64,000 nucleotides of DNA, taken from contig CAVUIJ010000003.1 of NCBI GenBank assembly GCA_963741505.1, forward strand, positions 62,001-126,000, read 5' to 3'. Under the pieces are notes generated by a model. It did no database searches. It saw only the letters and a program-made list of their open reading frames with translations, and was not told where the DNA came from. Source of the DNA: JAKFWF01 sp963741505 (GTDB taxonomy: Bacteria; Pseudomonadota; Alphaproteobacteria; Rhizobiales; Hyphomicrobiaceae). A program made the position numbers and the translations under genes. This document shows positions 27,086 through 36,147 of this stretch, piece by piece (position 1 is the first letter of the stretch; each line of letters starts with the position of its first letter).

Positions 27086-27841
27086 ATGACGCATCCCCCA
27101 ACCGTCAATCGAACGAGCCGGATCGCCAAGGGCGGCAAGGCGATCTATGGCGCGTCGCTCGGCATCTTGATGCTCGACGCGCGCTTTCCCAGAATTCCAG
27201 GCGACATGGGCAACGCCACCACCTGGCCGTTCCCGGTGCTGTACCGGGTGGTACGCGGTGCGACGCCGGAAAAGGTCGTGCTCAAGGGTGCTGCCGGCCT
27301 GCTGCCGGATTTCATCGAGGCGGCGGAAGATCTGGTTCGCCAGGGCGCCGAGGCGATCACTACCAATTGCGGATTCCTGGCATTGTTTCAGAAGCAGCTC
27401 GCCGCCGCCGTCGCTGTGCCGATGGCGACCTCATCGCTGATGCAGGTGCCTTGGGTGCAGGCGACGCTGCCGCCCGGACAATGCGTCGGTATCGTCACGG
27501 TCTGCGCCGCATCGCTAAGCCCGGCCCATCTCGCAGCCGCCGGCGTGGCGTCGGATACGCCGATCGCCGGTACCGAGAACGGCCGCGAATTCTTCCAGGT
27601 GTTGATCATGGCGGCAAAGGACGACATGGACATCGGCCTTGCCGAGCAAGACGTGGTCGAAGCCGGCACGTCGCTCGTGGCCCGCCATCCTCACATCGGC
27701 GCGATCGTGCTCGAATGCACCAACATGCCGCCTTACGCCGCGGCTCTGCAGGCAGCGATCGGGCGACCGGTGTACGACATCTATTCGATGATCACATGGT
27801 TTCATGCCGGCCTGCGGCCACGGTCATTCCACCAAAGGTGA
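27086..27841 (+). CDS. Aspartate/glutamate racemase family protein
   Basis: The 251-residue protein belongs to the Asp/Glu/hydantoin racemase superfamily, with the two conserved Cys sites at ITTNCGFLALFQ and IVLECTNMPPYA. The N-terminus GILMLDARFPRIPGDMGNATTWPFPV is typical of a subgroup of uncharacterised homologues found near catabolic genes. ATG 27086 is in frame; the nearby ATG 27081 is not. It lies 32 bp downstream of the enolase-superfamily gene and probably ends the operon. It converges with tsaC across 17 bp. The substrate is unknown. Confidence 0.85.
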   Translation: MTHPPTVNRTSRIAKGGKAIYGASLGILMLDARFPRIPGDMGNATTWPFPVLYRVVRGATPEKVVLKGAAGLLPDFIEAAEDLVRQGAEAITTNCGFLALFQKQLAAAVAVPMATSSLMQVPWVQATLPPGQCVGIVTVCAASLSPAHLAAAGVASDTPIAGTENGREFFQVLIMAAKDDMDIGLAEQDVVEAGTSLVARHPHIGAIVLECTNMPPYAAALQAAIGRPVYDIYSMITWFHAGLRPRSFHQR

Positions 27842-27858
27842 AATCCGACGTTGCGGTC

Positions 27859-28812
27859 TCACCGCCCGGATGCGGCGCGCTTCAAACGGTCGTTGATCGC
27901 CTCGCCGAGGCCGGCATTGGGGATGTGCGAAACGGCAATGCAGGTGACGCCAGGCTTGTCGAGCTCGCGCAACCCGGCGAACAGGTTGGCGGCGGCTTCG
28001 ACCAGATCGCCGCGCCGGCTCAGATTGAACATCGGCCCGACGGCTACCGGCGGAGTGGGACCGAAAGCAAGCAGTGCCTCGCCGGCTGCAACCGCGGTCG
28101 CGTCCAGCCGGACGGCGGCGTGCGGCGCGTAATGGCTGACAAGCTGGCCCGGCGATCTCGGCCGCTCGCCGGCATCATACGCGCGCCCGACCGGTGCCCC
28201 GGCCACCGCCTCGATCTGCTCCGCCGTCAGCGCCCCCGGCCGCAGGATCATCACGCTTCTGCCTTCGACCTCGACCACGGTGCTTTCGAGGCCATGCTCG
28301 GTCGGGCCGCCGTCGAGGATCATGGCGACCTTGGCCCGCAGGTCGTGCGCCACGTGCATGGCCGTGGTCGGACTGACATGGCCGGACAGATTGGCCGACG
28401 GCGCTGCCACCGGCACATTGGCGCGTCGCAATAGATCGCGGGCAATGGGGTGCCTCGGCACCCGGATCGCGACGGTGTCGAGGCCCGCCGTCACCAGTTC
28501 GGAAATGCCGCAGTCGGCGCAGCGCGGCAGCACCAGCGTCAATGGTCCCGGCCAGAATGCCTTGGCGAGTTTCGCCGCCTTGCCGGTAAGTTCGACATGG
28601 CGCTTGGCCGCCTCGGTGTCGGCGACGTGCGCGATCAGCGGATTGAACTGCGGCCGGCCCTTGGCCGCGTAGATCGCGGCGACCGCGGCGCCATTCGTCG
28701 CATCGGCGCCGAGGCCGTACACCGTCTCGGTCGGAAAGGCGACGAGTTGGCCGGCGCGCAGCAGGCGGGCCGCCTCATCCAATGTCCTGTCCGAGATTTC
28801 GACGATCGGCAT
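27859..28812 (-). CDS. tsaC: L-threonylcarbamoyladenylate synthase (Sua5/YwlC/TsaC)
   Basis: The 317-residue cytoplasmic enzyme makes threonylcarbamoyl-AMP for tRNA t6A37 modification. The YrdC domain (about residues 1-200) has GQLVAFPTETVYGLGADA, IYAAKGRPQFNPLIAHV, FWPGPLTLVLPR, VPAVPSANLSGHVSPTTA-like and GGPTEHGLESTVV. The C-terminal SUA5 domain (AYDAGERPRSPGQLVSHYAPHA onward) makes it the long Sua5 form. It is divergent from an acyl-CoA dehydrogenase gene; the 105-bp spacer holds a candidate operator. Confidence 0.93.
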   Translation of the reverse strand: MPIVEISDRTLDEAARLLRAGQLVAFPTETVYGLGADATNGAAVAAIYAAKGRPQFNPLIAHVADTEAAKRHVELTGKAAKLAKAFWPGPLTLVLPRCADCGISELVTAGLDTVAIRVPRHPIARDLLRRANVPVAAPSANLSGHVSPTTAMHVAHDLRAKVAMILDGGPTEHGLESTVVEVEGRSVMILRPGALTAEQIEAVAGAPVGRAYDAGERPRSPGQLVSHYAPHAAVRLDATAVAAGEALLAFGPTPPVAVGPMFNLSRRGDLVEAAANLFAGLRELDKPGVTCIAVSHIPNAGLGEAINDRLKRAASGR

Positions 28813-28829
28813 ACGAAGTAATTCCTTGA

Positions 28830-28845
28830 TTGACGTTTACGTCAA
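28830..28845. promoter_or_regulatory. Candidate operator palindrome upstream of acyl-CoA dehydrogenase
   Basis: The perfect inverted repeat TTGACGT-TT-ACGTCAA lies 72 bp before the acyl-CoA dehydrogenase ATG and 18 bp from the tsaC start. ACGT-centred palindromes of this kind are known as targets of MerR-family (LiuR-type) regulators of acyl-CoA catabolism; the match is from memory and the regulator is not in this window. The TTGACG could also serve as a -35 element. Confidence 0.5.
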
Positions 28846-28917
28846 GGGGGCTTTCCGAGGCTTCGCGAACCGCTTACAGTCGCAGCAAAACGCCGACGCC
28901 AGAGGAGATGTCCCCCG

Positions 28918-30694
28918 ATGACCTATCGTGCACCCGTAGACGACATCATGTTCGCGCTCAAGACCGCGGTTGATCTGCCGCAATTGATCGGGCGCGGCAT
29001 CTACGACGGGCTCGACGAGGAAACGGTGCGTGCGGTGGTCGAGGAGGCCGGCAAGTTCGGCTCGGAAGTGCTCGATCCGCTGAATGCCATCGGCGACCAG
29101 TCGCCTTCGACGGTAAAGGACGGTGTGGTGTCGACGCCGCCGGGCTGGAAGGACGCCTACAAGGCGTTCGCCGCCGGCGGCTGGAGCGCGCTGCCGTGCC
29201 CGGAGGAGTTTGGCGGCCAAGGGCTGCCGGCGGTCGTCGCCATGGCGGCCTGCGAGATCTGGAACTCGGCCAATCTGTCGTTCGGGCTGTGCCCGCTGTT
29301 AACCCAGGGCGCCATCGACGCATTGCATGCGCACGGCTCCGAGGCGCTGAAGGCGATCTACCTGCCGAAGATGATTTCCGGCGAGTGGACCGGCACCATG
29401 AACCTGACCGAGCCGCACGCCGGCTCGGATCTGGGCGAATTGCGCTCGAAGGCGGTCAAGCAGCCGGACGGCAGCTACAAGATCACCGGTACCAAGATCT
29501 TCATCACCTACGGCGAGCATGAGCTGACCGACAACATCATCCACATGGTACTCGCCCGCACGCCCGACGCGCCGACCGGCACCAAGGGGATTTCGCTGTT
29601 CCTGGTGCCGAAGTGGCTGGTCAACAAGGACGGCAGCAGGGGCGCCCGCAATGACGTGATCTGCGCCGGCATCGAGCACAAGCTCGGCATTCACGCCTCA
29701 CCGACCTGCACGTTGAAATACGGCGAGAACGGCGGCGCCGTCGGTTATCTCGTCGGCGAGGAGAACCGCGGCCTCGCGACCATGTTCATCATGATGAACG
29801 CGGCCCGTCTTGCCGTCGGCGTGCAGGGCGTGTCGGTCGCCGAGCGGGCGACTCAGCGCGCCATTGCAATACGCCAACGACCGCCGCCAAGGCCGTCCGC
29901 CGGGCGCGAGCGGTACCGGCATGCGGCCGATCATCGAGCATGCCGACACTCGCCGCTCGATCATGACCATGAAGGCGCTGACCCAGGCCGCTCGCGCCAT
30001 CTGCCTCGTTACCGCCCGCGAGATCGACATCTCGCATCGCGCCAAGACCGAGGGCGAGCGTCAGGCGGCACAGGCGAAGGCCGCGCTGCTGACGCCGATC
30101 GCCAAGGCCTTTTCGACCGACATCGGCTGCGAAGTTGCATCGATCGGCGTGCAGATCCATGGCGGCATGGGCTTCATCGAGGAAACCGGCGCGGCGCAGC
30201 ACTATCGCGACGCGCGCATCCTGCCGATCTACGAGGGCACCAACGGCATCCAGGCGATCGATCTCGTCACCCGCAAGCTGCCGCTCGCCGGTGGCAAGGT
30301 CATGGAAGCCTACATCGGTGAATTGAAAGCCACCGTCGAAGCCGTGCGCGCCTCGAACCAGCCGGCGTTCGGCCGCATGGCCGACCGGCTCGGCGAAGCG
30401 GTCGCTGCGCTGACCGAGGCGACGGTGTGGATGGGCAAGGCGTTGGCGACCGACCAGAACGCGGCGCTGGCCGGCGCCACGCCGTACCTGCGCCTGTTCG
30501 GCCTCGCCGCCGGCGGCCACTACCTGGCTCGCGGCGCGCTAGCTGCGACACGCGGCGGCGACACCGGCAACCACATCGCGCTCGCCCGCTTCTTTGCCGA
30601 GAACCTGTGCGTGCAGGCGTCCGGCCTTGCCGCAGCCGTCACCGACGGCGGCGACGCGGTATTCGCCATCGAGCCTGACAAGCTGACGGCGTGA
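28918..30694 (+). CDS. Acyl-CoA dehydrogenase, long form (DmdC-like), one frameshift
   Basis: FAD-dependent dehydrogenase of about 591 residues, longer than the usual 380. It has an N-terminal MTYRAPVDDIMFAL extension, then WSALPCPEEFGGQGLP, TGTMNLTEPHAGSDL, TGTKIFITYGEH and GVQGVSVAERATQRAIA. An extra A near 29,868 shifts the frame; YANDRRQGRPPGASGTGMRPIIEHADTRR and IHGGMGFIEETGAAQHYRDARILPIYEGTNGIQA (catalytic Glu in YEGT) follow, then an about 120-residue C-terminal domain. This layout matches DmdC (3-methylmercaptopropionyl-CoA dehydrogenase) and related enzymes; real substrates vary. The shift is likely a sequence error. Confidence 0.9.
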
Positions 30695-30737
30695 TGTGGT
30701 AGCATTGTATGGATTTCATCACGATCGGAGGCCGACC

Positions 30738-31133
30738 ATGGCTGAAAGAACGATCAGGTTGACCGGCGACCTCGAAGCCTTCGTCGACGCCCAGGTCGAA
30801 AGTGGCGCCTACGCCACCCCCGAGGACGTCGTGCGCGCCGGCCTCGAGGCGCTGAGGGGCGCGGAGCACGGCGGGCTGTCGGATTGGGAACGGGGAAACT
30901 TCGCCGAACTGAGAAAGAAGATCGACGAAGGCATTGCGGATTTTGAGGCTGGCCGCATTCATACCTATGAAAATCCCGGCGATCTGGCGAAGTACATCAA
31001 GCGGGAGGGGAGGCGGCTATTTCGCGAACGAAACGCAGCGGCAGCAGAGCAAGACGCCTCCAGCTCGGTACAAAAGCGCGTCGCGACCTCGCGGAAATCC
31101 ACGCCTGGATCGCGACGAACGAAGATCTCGTGA
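30738..31133 (+). CDS. ParD/CopG-type antitoxin-like protein
   Basis: ATG 30738 follows a GGAGG site. The first about 75 residues (ERTIRLTGDLEAFVDAQVESGAYATPEDVVRAGLEALRG) match the type II ParD family: a ribbon-helix-helix DNA-binding domain that represses its own operon and a C-terminal toxin-binding helix. The open frame runs to 31133, but the last about 40 residues overlap toxin-coding sequence in another frame and are doubtful; the true stop probably lies near 31,050 and is masked by an indel. The toxin-like gene follows directly. Confidence 0.7.
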   Translation: MAERTIRLTGDLEAFVDAQVESGAYATPEDVVRAGLEALRGAEHGGLSDWERGNFAELRKKIDEGIADFEAGRIHTYENPGDLAKYIKREGRRLFRERNAAAAEQDASSSVQKRVATSRKSTPGSRRTKIS

Positions 31134-31354
31134 CCGCCGACAAGGTAATCGACGCGATCGAGGCGACGCTGGTCAAGTTCGCGCGTATCGGCTTCGGTGG
31201 TGCGCCCCGAGATCATCTATCGCCCGGACTGCGCGGTGCTAATCACAAAGGGTTCAATATCCTGTTCCGGATCGTCGGTAACGATATGCAGATTATCAGA
31301 ATCGTCCGCGGCGCCCGTGACATTCGCAAGCTCGACTTCACCGACACCGATTGA
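31063..31354 (+). CDS. RelE/ParE-type toxin-like protein (start lost to a frameshift)
   Basis: The reading ARYK...ARRDLAEIHAWIATNEDLVTADKVIDAIEATLVKFARIG, then GAPRDHLSPGLR and NILFRIVGNDMQIIRIVRGARDIRKLDF, has the ParE toxin layout: N-terminal helix hairpin and C-terminal sheet ending in IIRIVRGARD. About 95 residues. An extra A in the AAAA run near 31,073 joins the two frames. No ATG is seen in the first frame close to the expected position, so the start is unknown. Its antitoxin-like partner lies immediately upstream; plasmid or chromosomal ParDE modules are arranged this way. Confidence 0.65.
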
Positions 31355-31381
31355 TCCGCCATTCCCGCACAGGTGCAGCCC

Positions 31382-32152
31382 ATGACCGAACTCGACATTT
31401 CCATTCGCCAGCGCACGCAAGTCATCCGCTTCAACCGGCCGGACAAGAAGAACGCGCTGAAGTCGGACATGTATCAGGCGATGACCGACGCGTTGATCAA
31501 GGGCGATGCGTCGCCGGATGTCACGTCCCACCTGTTCATCGGCAACGGCGGCGTATTCACTGCCGGCAACGACATCGCCGAGTTCCTGGAGCGCTCGAAG
31601 GGCGGCGCGGCGCTGGCGACGCCGGTCGTAAGCTTCATCATGCAGCTGCCGCAGGTTGAGAAGCCGATGATCGCCGCGGTCGATGGCCTCGCGGTCGGCA
31701 TCGGCACCACGCTGCTGTTCCACTGCGACCTCGTCTACGCGACGCCGACCGCCAGCCTGCGCACGCCGTTCCTCGATCTCGGCCTGGTGCCCGAGGCGGG
31801 GTCGAGTTTGCTGGCGCCGCTGCGCATGGGCTATGCCCGCGCTTTCGAACTGCTGGTGCTGGGCGAAGCCTTCTCCGCCGAACGGGCGCGCGAGGCCGGC
31901 ATCATCAACGCCGTCGTCCCAGCCGATCAGCTCGAGGCGACCGCGATGAAAGCCGCCGCCCGTCTCGCCGCCAAGGCGCCGGAGGCGTTGGCGTTGTCGC
32001 GCCGGCTGATGCGCGGTGACCCGTCGGCGATCGTTGCCCGTGTCGCCGAGGAAGCCAGGGTCTTCGGCGCCCGCCTGTCGAGCCCCGAGGCCCGCGAGGC
32101 CTTCGCAGCCTTCATGGAAAAGCGCCCGCCCGATTTTTCGAAAGTGGGGTAG
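31382..32152 (+). CDS. Enoyl-CoA hydratase/isomerase family protein
   Basis: The 256-residue crotonase-fold enzyme has FNRPDKKNALKSDMYQAM, the oxyanion-hole region FTAGNDIAEFL, a second oxyanion motif in MIAAVDGLAVGIGTTLLFHCDLVYAT, and LGLVPEAGSSLL, where the position of the usual second catalytic Glu reads PEAG. Acts on acyl-CoA thioesters, presumably in fatty acid or aromatic catabolism alongside the acyl-CoA dehydrogenase 700 bp upstream. ATG 31382 gives the family start. Confidence 0.9.
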   Translation: MTELDISIRQRTQVIRFNRPDKKNALKSDMYQAMTDALIKGDASPDVTSHLFIGNGGVFTAGNDIAEFLERSKGGAALATPVVSFIMQLPQVEKPMIAAVDGLAVGIGTTLLFHCDLVYATPTASLRTPFLDLGLVPEAGSSLLAPLRMGYARAFELLVLGEAFSAERAREAGIINAVVPADQLEATAMKAAARLAAKAPEALALSRRLMRGDPSAIVARVAEEARVFGARLSSPEAREAFAAFMEKRPPDFSKVG

Positions 32153-32240
32153 GTGCATCCTCCCCACCCGGCCACAAAATCGCCACTCCCCCGGCGCGGA
32201 TTGCGCCCGAACGCCATTGGGGACAAGTCTCGTGCCGCGT

Positions 32241-33226
32241 ATGCGCCTTGCCCGAGCGCTGATTGCCACCGCCGGCCTGTGCCTGCTGGCGCCGGTCACC
32301 GTCGATGCCGCCAAGCCACGGCCGGTCGCGACGGCATCGGCCAAGCAGCATCCGTTCACCGCGCCCGAACATATCCTGCGCTTCATCGATCGATACCGCG
32401 CCAAGCCCGAACCCGAGCGGTTGCCGGAATTGGTCCAGGCGGCGAGCGCGCTCGGCCTGTTCCGCGACATGGAGGGGGCGGGTGTCCACGTCGGCTTCAT
32501 GGCCGGCGTCATCGGCAGCAATCGCGACAAGGCGGAAAGCCTGATCGCCAAGATATTTCCGCTGCCGCCGGAAGATCAGGTCGCGGTGGTCCGCGCCATC
32601 GCCTATTCCGGCCTGCCCGACTGGAAGGAGCTGCTCGGCAAATTCGTCGAGCGCATGCCGGCCCGCACCGTGCTGATCGAGCGGCATTTGTCGGGCAAGC
32701 TGCCGACGCTCGAGACCGCGCCGATGGAGAAGGGCCCGGCAGTGCTTGACGCCAACTGGGGCTTCTACTTCGCCACCGGCTCGCCGGCGCCGGTCGACCG
32801 CATCATCGCCACGCTGGCCTGGGCCAAGGAGGCGAACGACGTCGAGAAGCTGACGCTCGCCGGTATGGCGAAGTGGACGCTCGCCAACAACGCCAGCCGC
32901 GACACCGACCTGTTGCGCCACATGAAGGAGCAGGCGGCGATTCGCGGCGCCGTGGTGTCGGCAGCGCTCAAGGACATCATCGAGGCGGTCGAGACGTCGG
33001 AGACCGCGCGCATCCGCAAGGAGGCGGTTGCCGGCATCGACGAGCTGCGCGCCAAGGGCCCGGAGAAGAACCGCAACCTCGCCTGGTGGGCGCAGGCCGG
33101 CACCACCTTGATCGCCGCCGGCTGCATCGTCGCCGGCGCCTGGGCCAGGTCGAATTCGGCCTGCCCTGCATCATCGGTGGCCCGCTGTCGACGGCGGCGG
33201 CGAAGTACCTCATCCCGACGAAGTGA
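32241..33226 (+). CDS. Secreted alpha-helical protein of unknown function (one frameshift)
   Basis: The roughly 328-residue protein has an N-terminal signal sequence (MRLARALIATAGLCLLAPVTVDAA). The body is a run of amphipathic helices (HILRFIDRYRAKPEPERLPELVQAASALGLF, VGFMAGVIGSNRDKAESLIAKIF, LAWAKEANDVEKLTLAGMAKWTLANNA) suggestive of a helical-repeat solenoid, ending with a hydrophobic segment (TTLIAAGCIVAGALGQVEFG). Near 33,150 a lost C changes frame to GLPCIIGGPLSTAAAKYLIPTK. I do not recognise the family. It follows the enoyl-CoA hydratase by 88 bp. Confidence 0.6.
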
Positions 33227-33440
33227 TCTCTCACGATTGCGCGCGGCGACACGCATCCTGCGGGCCGGTCGCCAGGCGCGGGCTGCTGCCCACGGCTCAC
33301 CCACCGGTGTCATCGTGAGGCTGCCACCAGAGCCTCGATACGCAGCGCGTTGCAGCCCACCTATTCGCCCCATGAGGATTGCCGCCGCGCCACCTGTACG
33401 GCAAACAGGAGGCAAGACCGACAGGCAGGAGATCTCACCC

Positions 33441-34556
33441 ATGACAGGCCCGCTCACCGGCACGCTGGTGCTCGATTTCTCGACATTGCTGCCGGGGCCG
33501 ATGGCGACGCTGCTGCTCGCCGAGGCCGGTGCCGAGGTCTACAAGATCGAGCGGCCGGGTACGGGCGAGGACATGCGCGCCTATCCGCCGGCGTGGGGCC
33601 GCGACAGCATCAACTTCGCCATGCTGAACCGGGGCAAGAAAAGCCTCGCCCTCGACCTCAAGAACAAGGAGCATATTGCGAGCCTGATGCCGCTGCTGAA
33701 GCGAGCGGACGTCGTCATCGAGCAGTTCCGGCCCGGCGTGATGGACCGGCTGGGGCTCGGCTACGGGGCGATCAAGTCGATCAATCCGCGCGCGATCTAT
33801 TGCTCGATCTCGGGCTACGGTCAGACCGGGCCGAAGCGCGACGTTGCCGGCCACGACATCAACTACATGGGTGACAGCGGTCTCTTGGCATTGAGCCTCG
33901 GCACGCGCGAGCAGCCGGTGATGCCGCCCGCGCTCATCGCCGACATCGCCGGCGGCACCTATCCGGCGGTGGTCAACATCCTGTTGGCGCTGATGGACCG
34001 CAATCGCACCGGCCAGGGCACGCACCTCGACATCGCCATGGCCGATGGCGTGTTTCCGTTCACCTACTGGGCGATGGGCCAGGGCCAGGCGACGGCCAAG
34101 TGGCCAGGCAGTGGCGACAGCCTCGTCACCGGCGGCGGCGCGCGCTATCGGCTCTATCCGACCAGGGACGGCCGCTTCGTCGCCGCGGGTTGCATCGAGC
34201 AGAAGTTCTGGGAGAGTTTCACCGCCGCGATCGGGCTCGATACCCGGCTGACCGACGATAGCACGGACACCGCGGCAACGACGAAGCGGGTGGCGGAGAT
34301 CATCGCGGCCAAGACCGCCGCCGAGTGGCGGCCGATCCTAGCTGAGGCCGACTGCTGTTGCTCGATCGTCGCCTCGATGCAGGAGGCGATGACCGATCCG
34401 CATTTCAGGGCCCGCGGCCTGTTCTCCGAGCGGCTCGTCAACGAAGCCGGCGCCGAGCTGGTAGCACTACCGGTGCCGATCGCGCCGCAGTTCCGGGCCC
34501 TCAAGGGGAAAAAAGTCGGTGCGTCGAAGCTCGGGGCCGATAACGGGGATTTGTGA
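33441..34556 (+). CDS. CaiB/BaiF family CoA-transferase
   Basis: The 371-residue family III CoA-transferase or alpha-methylacyl-CoA racemase homologue. It shows VLDFSTLLPGPMATLLLAEAGAEVYKIERPG, MLNRGKKSLALDLKN, DVVIEQFRPGVMDRLGLGY, YCSISGYGQTGP and AGHDINYMGDSGLL, where the conserved catalytic Asp is found in GHDINY. Moves CoA between carboxylates or racemises 2-methylacyl-CoA; which one is not determinable. ATG 33441 sits behind AGGAG-like sequence. Confidence 0.92.
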   Translation: MTGPLTGTLVLDFSTLLPGPMATLLLAEAGAEVYKIERPGTGEDMRAYPPAWGRDSINFAMLNRGKKSLALDLKNKEHIASLMPLLKRADVVIEQFRPGVMDRLGLGYGAIKSINPRAIYCSISGYGQTGPKRDVAGHDINYMGDSGLLALSLGTREQPVMPPALIADIAGGTYPAVVNILLALMDRNRTGQGTHLDIAMADGVFPFTYWAMGQGQATAKWPGSGDSLVTGGGARYRLYPTRDGRFVAAGCIEQKFWESFTAAIGLDTRLTDDSTDTAATTKRVAEIIAAKTAAEWRPILAEADCCCSIVASMQEAMTDPHFRARGLFSERLVNEAGAELVALPVPIAPQFRALKGKKVGASKLGADNGDL

Positions 34557-35052
34557 GGCGAATAAGCGAGACTTATCCACGCTTTGCCGCCCCGTGCGAT
34601 ACTGCTCCTGGTCTGACACCACTGCCCGGGAGCGTAGACGTGTGCTGGCGGCTACGTGGTGTCGAACACGGATGATTTCTTTCGAGAGATCACCCGTGCC
34701 CAGCCGGGCCCACTCGGCTGGGACGAGCGATGATGCGGCTGGGCCTAAGCTCCGCAGTGTCAGGCTGCGTTCAGGGATTACGTACCCTGATCTGTTCCGC
34801 TTCGGATGGGCGGGACGTGTCGCAGACAACGTGTCATCGCAGCGGGACGCGGCTTTCCAAGTTCGGGCAACCGGACGAGGGGCCGGGCGTCGGGGCTCGA
34901 AATCCCGGCGAGGCGATGAGCCCATCCCCAAACCAAACAAGGCGGCTTGTCGCCGTCCCGCTGTCCCGGGTTTCCGCCCGGATCGAAACGGCCCGCATAT
35001 CCCGGAGCGCCTGGCGCTGCCGGGCAACGGCAGTTGCGTCTGCCGAAGTTTC
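34557..35052. other. Long intergenic stretch with several hairpins, candidate structured RNA
   Basis: About 500 bp with no believable protein. It contains stacked stems: GACACCA 34615-34621 with TGGTGTC 34657-34663, enclosing CGTAG/CTACG at 34633/34652; CCCAGCCG 34699 with CGGCTGGG 34715; and CAGGG 34772 with CCCTG 34785. Open frames on both strands translate to Arg/Pro/Gly-rich shadow-like sequence. I could not match it to RNase P RNA, tmRNA, 6S or SRP RNA. It may be a non-coding RNA or degraded sequence. Confidence 0.35.
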
Positions 35053-35163
35053 GTAGGGCGCAATAGCGATAGCGTATTGCGCCACGGTGCTGCGGCCGGG
35101 CGGCGCTGCCGAGGGCGCCTCGGCTGTGGCCGGTGCAATACGGCTCGCGCCTATTGCACCTAC
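35053..35163. repeat. Intergenic palindromic repeat, family 2 copy B
   Basis: CGTAGGGCGCAATAGCG and GCGTATTGCGCC at the left match family 2 copy A (20071-20163); the right half, GGTGCAATACGG and CGCCTATTGCACCTACG, is a degenerate reverse complement. The GC-rich loop differs. It lies just downstream of the minus-strand DMT transporter stop. Confidence 0.75.
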
Positions 35164-35169
35164 GGACCA

Positions 35170-36147
35170 TTACTCGACCTTCCGATTGCCCCAGATCATC
35201 ATCATCACGCCTGCGATCGCGGCAAGGATCGCGGGCAGCAGGCGCCAGTCGAACGGTGGCAAGGTGATGAGCCCGATTGCCGCGGCCGGGATCTGGAGCC
35301 CAAGCGCCGCCAATGGCATGAAGGCGCTGGTGGCGATGAAATTCTCACTGCGGATCTTGAGCACGCTGGAAAAGCTCAGATACGTCATCGCCGTGAACAA
35401 GGCGCCGCCGACGGCGAGAGCGAGCACAATCGTCGGCGGATGGACAAGTGCTGCCGACGTCGGCAACAGCGGCGTTGCCGGCAGGACGCCGAATTGCACC
35501 GCCGCCATCAGCGCTCCGACCGTCGCCAGCCCGGCAAAGGCGGTGACCAGCGTCACCAGCGCCGTCACCTGGATCTTCTCGGGGATGGTCGATGCCGCGC
35601 GGTTCCATTTGTGGAACTCGCTGGCGAAGGCGCGCACGCCAACGGCGATGCCGCAGGTGAATGCGCTCGCCAGTACCGGCATGAGGATGTCGCCATCGAC
35701 GGTTGCGAACAGCGATGCGACGACCGCGCCGACGAGGCCCGCGCCGGCCCACACCAGACCTCGCGGCCGGCGGCCGAAGACGATGACGCCGATCAACAGG
35801 GTGATCGGGATCGACAACCGGATCATCAAGCTGCCGTCGGCGGGCGGCACATAGCCGAGCAGCATCGCATAGCCGCCCTCGACCGCCATGTTGGCGATGC
35901 CGATCAGCCAGCTGCCGGGGTCGAGCATGATGGCGCGGAGATTGCGGCCTGGTCCGGTGATGGCGATCAGCGCCGCCGCCGAAATCAACAGCGAGTAGAG
36001 TATGAAGACGACCGTGTGCGCACCCCTGGCCGCGGCGATCGCATAGGCGACGGAGAGCAGCGCGATGCACAAGACAAAAAGCCCCGCCTCAATCCAGCCG
36101 CCGGCTGTGCCCGCCGTAGCGGGCTTTGACAGGCCTCGATCGTTCAT
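35170..36147 (-). CDS. DMT/EamA-like transporter
   Basis: The 325-residue inner-membrane protein has about ten hydrophobic segments, for example WIEAGLFVLCIALLSVAYAIA, VVFILYSLLISAAALIAI, LVWAGAGLVGAVVASLFA and LLPAILAAIAGVMMMIWG, with the internal duplication expected of drug/metabolite transporters. The second half has the typical long hydrophobic pair near the end. The substrate is unknown. Its start overlaps the rsmD stop by 4 bp, so it is probably co-transcribed with rluB and rsmD. Confidence 0.75.
   Translation of the reverse strand: MNDRGLSKPATAGTAGGWIEAGLFVLCIALLSVAYAIAAARGAHTVVFILYSLLISAAALIAITGPGRNLRAIMLDPGSWLIGIANMAVEGGYAMLLGYVPPADGSLMIRLSIPITLLIGVIVFGRRPRGLVWAGAGLVGAVVASLFATVDGDILMPVLASAFTCGIAVGVRAFASEFHKWNRAASTIPEKIQVTALVTLVTAFAGLATVGALMAAVQFGVLPATPLLPTSAALVHPPTIVLALAVGGALFTAMTYLSFSSVLKIRSENFIATSAFMPLAALGLQIPAAAIGLITLPPFDWRLLPAILAAIAGVMMMIWGNRKVE

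Noticed and set aside
34519..36129. 536-residue plus-strand frame across the 34.6-36.1 kb region
   Set aside because: It is antisense to the DMT transporter and its translation is low-complexity; no family features.
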